From Deltaproteobacteria bacterium (GTDB taxonomy: Bacteria > Desulfobacterota > DSM-4660 > Desulfatiglandales > HGW-15): a stretch of 7,607 nucleotides of DNA. The translations under genes were made by a program, and so were the position numbers. Below are positions 5,350-7,607 of this stretch, one piece after another. The stretch's first letter is position 1; each line of letters begins with the position of its first letter. The notes under the pieces are model-generated. The model saw only the letters and a list, made by a program, of their open reading frames with translations, ran no database searches and was not told the origin of the DNA. The stretch covers positions 1 through 7,607 of the forward strand of contig JAFGIC010000378.1 of the NCBI GenBank assembly GCA_016929815.1, read 5' to 3'.

Positions 5350-5625
5350 ATGGAACATAAAAGAAAACTCAAGATCATTAATGACCTGGGAATTCATGCG
5401 CGGTCCGCTGCGAGGATTGTTGAACTGGCCGGCAGGCATACTTCAAGGTTATACTTGAAAAAGGACGGCCACGAAGAGGTTGAGGGCGACAGCATACTCT
5501 CTATACTTACTTTGAACTGCCCCAAGGGAACTGAATTGGGTGCAAGGGCTGTGGGCGAAGATTCCCTGGCCCTGTTAAATGAGTTGGTAAAGCTTTTTGA
5601 AGACAGATTCGGCGAGGACAGATGA
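5350..5625 (+). CDS. ptsH: Phosphocarrier protein HPr
   Basis: A 91-residue HPr-like protein that would accept phosphate from Enzyme I on His16 and pass it to sugar-specific or regulatory partners. The active-site loop is LGIHARSAARIV (residues 13-24); the usual Pro two residues after His-Ala is Ser here (HARS rather than HARP), a variation also met in NPr-type and deltaproteobacterial HPrs. The second site region is EGDSILSILTL (45-55), where Ser48 aligns with the Ser46 phosphorylated by HPr kinase in other bacteria. The C-terminal helix ends KLFEDRFGED. No ribosome binding site is visible, but a consensus promoter lies immediately upstream, so the mRNA may be leaderless. It overlaps the Enzyme I gene by four bases (ATGA). 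No Enzyme II is present in this window. Confidence 0.93.
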   Translation: MEHKRKLKIINDLGIHARSAARIVELAGRHTSRLYLKKDGHEEVEGDSILSILTLNCPKGTELGARAVGEDSLALLNELVKLFEDRFGEDR

Positions 5626-7415
5626 GAAACAACAAAAATGGAACCAATGTCAGGTTGCAGGGGATTGCAGTATCCCCCGGTATAATAATCGGCAAGGCCC
5701 GGCTCATCGACAGATCTAAGCAGAAGATAATATACCAGTACATTGTAAATGAGAAAGACCTTAGTGGGGAGGTTGAAAGATTTAAAAATGCGCTTCAGAC
5801 AACCAGGGATCAGATAGCCTCCGTAAAAAATAACCTGCCTGACCAGCTGAGGCAGCACGCTTTTATTCTTGACGCGCATTTGATGATACTTGACGACAGC
5901 ATGATAACGGATGCGACAATCAAGAGCATTGTTGAAGAAAAGATAAATGCGGAATGGGCCATAAAAAAGTCCGTCCAGAAGATAAGCAAGATCTTTAATG
6001 ATATTGAAGATGAGTACATAAAGGAGCGGTTCAGCGACGTAGAGAATGTCGTTGAAAGGATCTTAAGAAACCTTTCGGGAAAGGAACAGGAGTCCCTGGC
6101 CGTTAGTGACGAGAATGTAATAATAGTTGCGCACAACCTCTCTCCCGCAGATACCACGGAAATGAACACATCAAAGATCCTGGGATTTATTACAGATATA
6201 GGCGGCAGGACATCCCATACTGCCATCATAGCCCAGGCCCTTGAGATTCCTGCCGTGGTAGGCCTCGAGACGGCTACGAGCGTTATCAATGACGGGTGCC
6301 TGCTTATTGTTGACGGGTACAAGGGCGAGGTCATCATTAATCCTGATGTGAACCTTATTTCCGCCTTTCAGCAAAAACAGAACTATTATGAAAAATATAA
6401 GTCGAGCATCCTTCGCCTGTGTTATCTGCCGTCCGAGACAACAGATGGCCACAGGGTCACGCTTAAGGCCAACATTGAATTTGTGGAAGAGATTGCGGCG
6501 GCAAAGGATCACGGGGCCGAGGGGATAGGTTTATACAGAACGGAGTATCTCTACCTGCGAAGCAAGGGGATACCGGAGGAAGAGGAACTGTTCAATGATT
6601 ACAGACAGGTTGCAGAGATAATACATCCGGAGAGCGTTACCATCAGGACGCTGGATATCGGGGGAGACAAGTTTTTGTCCAACTACCAGTCGTCAAAGGA
6701 GATGAATCCGGCACTGGGGTTAAGGGCTATAAGGTTCTGTCTTAAGGAACAGGAAGTGTTCAGGAGCCAGCTGCGGGCCATACTAAGGGCCAGCGCCTTC
6801 GGCCATGTGCAGATATTGCTGCCCATGATCTCCGGTCTGCAGGAACTAATTGATTTTAAAAAAATCCTGGCTGAAGTAAGGACTGACCTGGAAAAACGCA
6901 AAGTGGAATATGACCGTGATATCAGAATAGGCATAATGATCGAAATCCCTTCGGCAGTCACGGTAGCCGATATCCTCGCAAAGCATGTGGACTTCTTCAG
7001 CATCGGGACCAATGACCTCATACAATATGCCCTTGCCGTTGACAGGGTAAACGAACATGTCGCCTTCATGTATGAGCCCTATCATCCTGCGGTAATAAGG
7101 ATGATCATGCAGACGGTTAAGGCGGCAAGGGACGCCGGGATTGAGGTTGCCCTGTGTGGTGAGATGGCCGGAGATCCCATGTGTGCGCCAATACTCCTGG
7201 GCATCGGGATTGATGAACTGAGCATGAACTCCGGGACGATACCTCTCATTAAAAAGGTTATTAGAGGTGTCTCAAGAAAGGAGGCGATAGAAGATCTTAA
7301 CCATATCCTGGGATTAACGACGGCACAGGAGGTTAGGAGCTTCATCGAAAAAAATGCCGACAGGTTTCTCCCTTACATTAAGGAGATAAATTCATTGCAG
7401 CCGTCTGATAAATAA
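5622..7415 (+). CDS. ptsI: PTS Enzyme I (phosphoenolpyruvate-protein phosphotransferase)
   Basis: A 597-residue Enzyme I that autophosphorylates from PEP and hands the phosphate to HPr. The N-terminal half begins [15 protein letters not shown] (residues 12-26), continues with the helical HPr-binding domain (about 45-155), and has the phospho-His motif [11 protein letters not shown] (194-204), with His199 as the active site. The C-terminal PEP-binding barrel shows [10 protein letters not shown] (301-310), [10 protein letters not shown] (341-350), [10 protein letters not shown] (362-371), ILLPMIS (398-404), IMIEIPSA (438-445), [17 protein letters not shown] (459-475) and LCGEMAGD (511-518, Cys512). 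There is no N-terminal GAF domain, so it is the sugar-type EI rather than PtsP. The start overlaps the HPr stop, giving tight coupling; the length is slightly above the usual 570-590 residues. Confidence 0.97.
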   Translation: MRNNKNGTNVRLQGIAVSPGIIIGKARLIDRSKQKIIYQYIVNEKDLSGEVERFKNALQTTRDQIASVKNNLPDQLRQHAFILDAHLMILDDSMITDATIKSIVEEKINAEWAIKKSVQKISKIFNDIEDEYIKERFSDVENVVERILRNLSGKEQESLAVSDENVIIVAHNLSPADTTEMNTSKILGFITDIGGRTSHTAIIAQALEIPAVVGLETATSVINDGCLLIVDGYKGEVIINPDVNLISAFQQKQNYYEKYKSSILRLCYLPSETTDGHRVTLKANIEFVEEIAAAKDHGAEGIGLYRTEYLYLRSKGIPEEEELFNDYRQVAEIIHPESVTIRTLDIGGDKFLSNYQSSKEMNPALGLRAIRFCLKEQEVFRSQLRAILRASAFGHVQILLPMISGLQELIDFKKILAEVRTDLEKRKVEYDRDIRIGIMIEIPSAVTVADILAKHVDFFSIGTNDLIQYALAVDRVNEHVAFMYEPYHPAVIRMIMQTVKAARDAGIEVALCGEMAGDPMCAPILLGIGIDELSMNSGTIPLIKKVIRGVSRKEAIEDLNHILGLTTAQEVRSFIEKNADRFLPYIKEINSLQPSDK

Positions 7416-7432
7416 GCCACCCATTGGAACCT

Positions 7433-7607
7433 ATGGAAAAAAAGATAATATGCCAGAATAAAAAGGCATTTCATGATTATACAATTGATGAAGTCGTCGA
7501 GGCAGGGATTGTGCTCCTCGGCCCGGAGGTCAAGTCCCTGAGGGGCGGAAGGGCAAACCTGGGGGATGCCTATTCAAGGATAAAGGACAGTGAAGTATAT
7601 GTTTATA
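7433..7607 (+). CDS. smpB: SsrA-binding protein SmpB, N-terminal part (3' end outside window)
   Basis: The frame starting with ATG at 7433 is open to the end of the window and gives 58 residues beginning [20 protein letters not shown]. SmpB binds tmRNA and brings it to stalled ribosomes. The motifs [10 protein letters not shown] (residues 9-18; usually RHDY, here FHDY), [17 protein letters not shown] (23-39) and [17 protein letters not shown] (41-57) match the first OB-fold part of the family. It follows ptsI by 17 bases, with only a weak GGA (7426-7428) as ribosome binding site. No promoter is evident between them, so cotranscription with the PTS genes is plausible. The tmRNA-interacting C-terminal tail lies outside. 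Confidence 0.96.
   Translation, partial: MEKKIICQNKKAFHDYTIDEVVEAGIVLLGPEVKSLRGGRANLGDAYSRIKDSEVYVY

Noticed and set aside
3309..5439. A 13-base sequence, GGCCGGCAGGCAT, occurring at both 3309-3321 and 5427-5439
   Set aside because: Both lie inside well-conserved coding regions in different contexts; common Ala/Gly/Arg codons explain it.
5394..5879. Long reverse-strand open frames opposite HPr/Enzyme I and other genes
   Set aside because: They are shadows of strongly conserved + strand genes, with no family motifs or plausible start signals.

Overview
This is an ordinary-looking but densely packed housekeeping segment of a bacterial chromosome, with every gene on the + strand. It opens inside ffh (the signal recognition particle GTPase) and closes inside smpB (the tmRNA partner). 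Between them lie the classic rpsP-khpA-rimM-trmD-rplS ribosome/tRNA-maturation block, then rnhB, yraN and rsmI, then a two-gene phosphotransferase pair (HPr and Enzyme I). The order ffh-rpsP-KH-rimM-trmD-SPOUT methyltransferase-rplS-rnhB-yraN-rsmI is what I would expect of the former Deltaproteobacteria (Geobacter- or Syntrophus-like lineages). The TM1570-type methyltransferase beside trmD is also known from Thermotogae and Deferribacteres-like groups. I therefore infer a Desulfobacterota-type organism, possibly Nitrospirota, with only moderate confidence. Base composition looks close to 50% GC and even across the window, and no mobile genes are visible.

Layout. 1-357: C-terminal M domain of ffh. 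358-421: short spacer with a good sigma70-type promoter candidate for rpsP. 422-3853: rpsP, khpA, rimM, trmD, SPOUT methyltransferase, rplS and rnhB, mostly a few bases apart or overlapping, so probably one operon; yraN follows rnhB by one base. The one larger gap inside this block (2790-2839, before rplS) holds two mutually exclusive RNA hairpins. 4224-4395: a 172-base spacer almost filled by two copies of a 35-base heptamer-based repeat flanking two hairpins; the second copy supplies the likely ribosome binding site of rsmI. 4396-5277: rsmI. 5278-5349: AT-rich spacer with a consensus -10 box so close to the HPr start that the message may be leaderless. 5350-7415: HPr and Enzyme I, overlapping by four bases. 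7433-7607: start of smpB.

Together these genes serve the making and quality control of the translation machinery. They cover protein targeting (Ffh), ribosomal proteins bS16 and bL19, 30S maturation (RimM, KhpA), modification of tRNA (TrmD) and 16S rRNA (RsmI), ribosome rescue (SmpB), and RNA:DNA hybrid removal (RNase HII). HPr and Enzyme I are the general PTS phosphorelay. No sugar-specific Enzyme II is present here.

I found no wholly new multi-gene system. The points most worth a second look are the alternative-hairpin leader of rplS, the apparently leaderless ptsH-ptsI promoter, the heptamer repeat that doubles as a ribosome binding site, the uncharacterised SPOUT methyltransferase, and substitutions in normally conserved RsmI and HPr motifs.
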